A DNA stretch of 40,240 nt, from assembly GCA_032718475.1 (NCBI GenBank), contig JAUCBJ010006550.1:1-40240 (forward strand), read 5' to 3'. How positions within the stretch are numbered: position 1 is the stretch's first letter; every line of letters starts with the position of its first letter. The DNA is from Nemertoderma westbladi (taxonomy: Eukaryota; Xenacoelomorpha; Nemertodermatida; Nemertodermatidae). A model generated the notes under the pieces. The model was not told the DNA's origin, ran no database searches, and worked only from the letters and a program-made list of their open reading frames with translations. This document shows positions 38,877-40,240 of the stretch, piece after piece. Both the position numbers and the translations under genes were made by a program.

Positions 38877-40240
38877 TCACTGTTCAGTGTGAAAAAGTGT
38901 GAAGCAATTTCGATCACCATTAAGACACAAGTTCACATGGCACTTGTTGCATGATATAAAGGTTGCAGCCTTGCAATGTGGGTATTTACAGCGGCCCCGA
39001 ACACTCTTAGCTGTTTCTTGATCCCGTGCCCACACAGGCCAGTGATTCAAACCATCTAATCGAATTTCCTTTACAGGTACAGCAGCTGCTGGACCTCTGC
39101 GTCGCTTCATGATCATTGACTCCTCCGCCGTCGTACTTGGTCGACCTTTCTTACCACCACTGGTTGTAGCTTTTCTGGCATTACATAAGACTATCCCAAT
39201 TTCTTGCTTGAAATCACACAGGTGATTATATCTAATATTTTCGCCATTCTGTTCGCAAATTCGGCGGTGCAATAGCCATGCATTGACTATAACTAGATCT
39301 ATCAGGTGAAAAAAGACTCTCATGTAGTACTTTCTTGATCTAATTCGACAACGATACAACCCTATAAGGGAATCCAGAAGGTCTACACCTCCCATGTGCT
39401 GGTTGTACTCCCCAACCACAGCAGGGCTCGATATATCTATCTTCTGTCTCTCTGATTTGCTCCATCGTTGAACAGTAGTGGCGGGTTTTGCACCAACAAA
39501 AGATGAGATAAAATGAACAATTTTATTATCCTTCCACTTAACACAACTAATAGTCTCGCCATCGACATCACATACTTTCTCCTCATAACTTCCCCGAAGT
39601 TTCATTTCATCTTTCATTATACAGCCCTTTAAACGGTCGCTTCGAACGGTTCCGAGACAAAGTATTCCTCTCTTAGCTAAGGTCTGTACTAAGGTTATAC
39701 TGGAGAACCAATTATCAAAGTACACCTGATGGTTGACGTTATGATTAATAGAACGGCAGAGACGATTTACTACATTTCCACTGGCTCCAATGTCCTCCTC
39801 AGGTATCATCTCAACTTTACCTGCACTGAATTCGAGTTCATATGCAAATCCAGAAGTGCCGCATAACATGTACATAACATAACCCCATTTATGAGGCTTC
39901 TTGGGATTGTAGCGTTTTAATTGACTCTTCCCCTTAAAAGGGATGACTTGTTCATCAACCGACAGTTTGTGCTCTTTAGGTACCTTTGCAAATTCGTTAC
40001 GAACTCTCTCCAACACTGGGCGTATTTTAAATAATGGATCTGAGTTTGAATAGTTAATAACTGAGTTGTCATTAAAGTGTAGGTTCTGCTTTATATTTTC
40101 CCAAGATTTCAAAGTCATTATATCAGCTATTGCATTTATACGAATCTGTGGTGACCAATATCTTCTAATATTTGGAACCCGAATTATCGACATTATAATA
40201 CAAGTTCCAATGAACTGCTCCATTTCTTCCACTTTCACAT
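38877..40240 (-). CDS. piggyBac-type transposase, 5' end outside window
   Basis: A minus-strand frame of 453 codons, open to the window edge; the first codon that could be read as a start is GTG, so the real start lies upstream. Matches the DDE_Tnp_1_7 (piggyBac) family: GTCIIMSIIRVPNIRRYW, LSVDEQVIPFKG (Asp95 of this frame), KPHKWGYVMYMLC, VYFDNWFSS (Asp175), MGGVDLLDSLIGLYR (Asp286). These are the three catalytic aspartates. The C-terminus has the cysteine-rich zinc-binding pattern CKYPHC...CNKCHVNLC...CFTLFH, used for terminal-repeat binding in this family. About 100-150 N-terminal residues are missing. No stop or frameshift is seen. It could be an active element, a recently dead one, or a domesticated PGBD-like gene; terminal repeats would decide. 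Confidence 0.92.
   Translation of the reverse strand, partial: VKVEEMEQFIGTCIIMSIIRVPNIRRYWSPQIRINAIADIMTLKSWENIKQNLHFNDNSVINYSNSDPLFKIRPVLERVRNEFAKVPKEHKLSVDEQVIPFKGKSQLKRYNPKKPHKWGYVMYMLCGTSGFAYELEFSAGKVEMIPEEDIGASGNVVNRLCRSINHNVNHQVYFDNWFSSITLVQTLAKRGILCLGTVRSDRLKGCIMKDEMKLRGSYEEKVCDVDGETISCVKWKDNKIVHFISSFVGAKPATTVQRWSKSERQKIDISSPAVVGEYNQHMGGVDLLDSLIGLYRCRIRSRKYYMRVFFHLIDLVIVNAWLLHRRICEQNGENIRYNHLCDFKQEIGIVLCNARKATTSGGKKGRPSTTAEESMIMKRRRGPAAAVPVKEIRLDGLNHWPVWARDQETAKSVRGRCKYPHCKAATFISCNKCHVNLCLNGDRNCFTLFHTEQ

Overview
This is animal (metazoan) nuclear DNA, AT-rich and crowded with transposable elements. Signs are spliced coding exons with pyrimidine-tract/AG acceptors and GTAAGT donors, a Pol III tRNA gene, BEL/Pao LTR sequences, non-LTR retrotransposons, tRNA-derived SINEs and a piggyBac transposase. 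Recurrent ACCGGT and AGGCCT palindromes and a tRNA-headed SINE ending in AAGCGC...TATATAAAT-(ATT)n resemble what I associate with marine invertebrate deuterostomes such as echinoderms. That placement is a weak inference.

Layout. 1-6.8 kb: mostly non-coding, with an interspersed repeat (R1) at 0.88-1.27 kb, a tRNA-Phe(GAA) gene at 5147-5219, a 21-bp minisatellite just after it, and a few unrecognised short ORFs. 6.8-18.5 kb: a BEL/Pao retrotransposon locus with an LTR at 6810-7955, a 2.2-kb leader full of tandem duplications, and one uninterrupted 1539-codon ORF. That ORF encodes Gag, zinc knuckles and an aspartic protease, then runs in frame into the last part of RNase H and a short integrase-tail-like end; RT, most of RNase H and the integrase body are missing. 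A LINE fragment sits behind it, then a second LTR (17287-18455) with its own 5-bp direct repeats. 18.5-20 kb: a decayed CR1-like LINE end carrying a SINE.

20.0-32.3 kb: four exons on the + strand (20006-20599, 25149-25691, 26321-26859, 31752-32273), each encoding a nearly complete fibrinogen-related domain (FReD). Three are symmetric phase-0 cassettes; three start AG|GAAGA. They read as cassettes of one multi-FReD gene, or as duplicated alternative exons. The domains are compact and lack much of the usual C-terminal subdomain. Introns hold a degenerate satellite, minisatellites and LINE debris. The third exon has a frame problem at its 5' end.

32.3-38.9 kb: a SINE palindrome, then a structurally full LINE (LINE A, 34498-37671, 9-bp target-site duplication TAGGCAGTA) that split a second R1 copy. 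LINE A is dead through frameshifts; four fragments of it lie elsewhere in the window. 38.9-40.24 kb: a piggyBac transposase on the minus strand, open to the window edge, with the DDD triad and C-terminal cysteine-rich domain intact.

The most interesting parts are the FReD cassette array, the in-frame-reduced BEL polyprotein, and the conflict between strongly diverged LTRs and an intact ORF between them.
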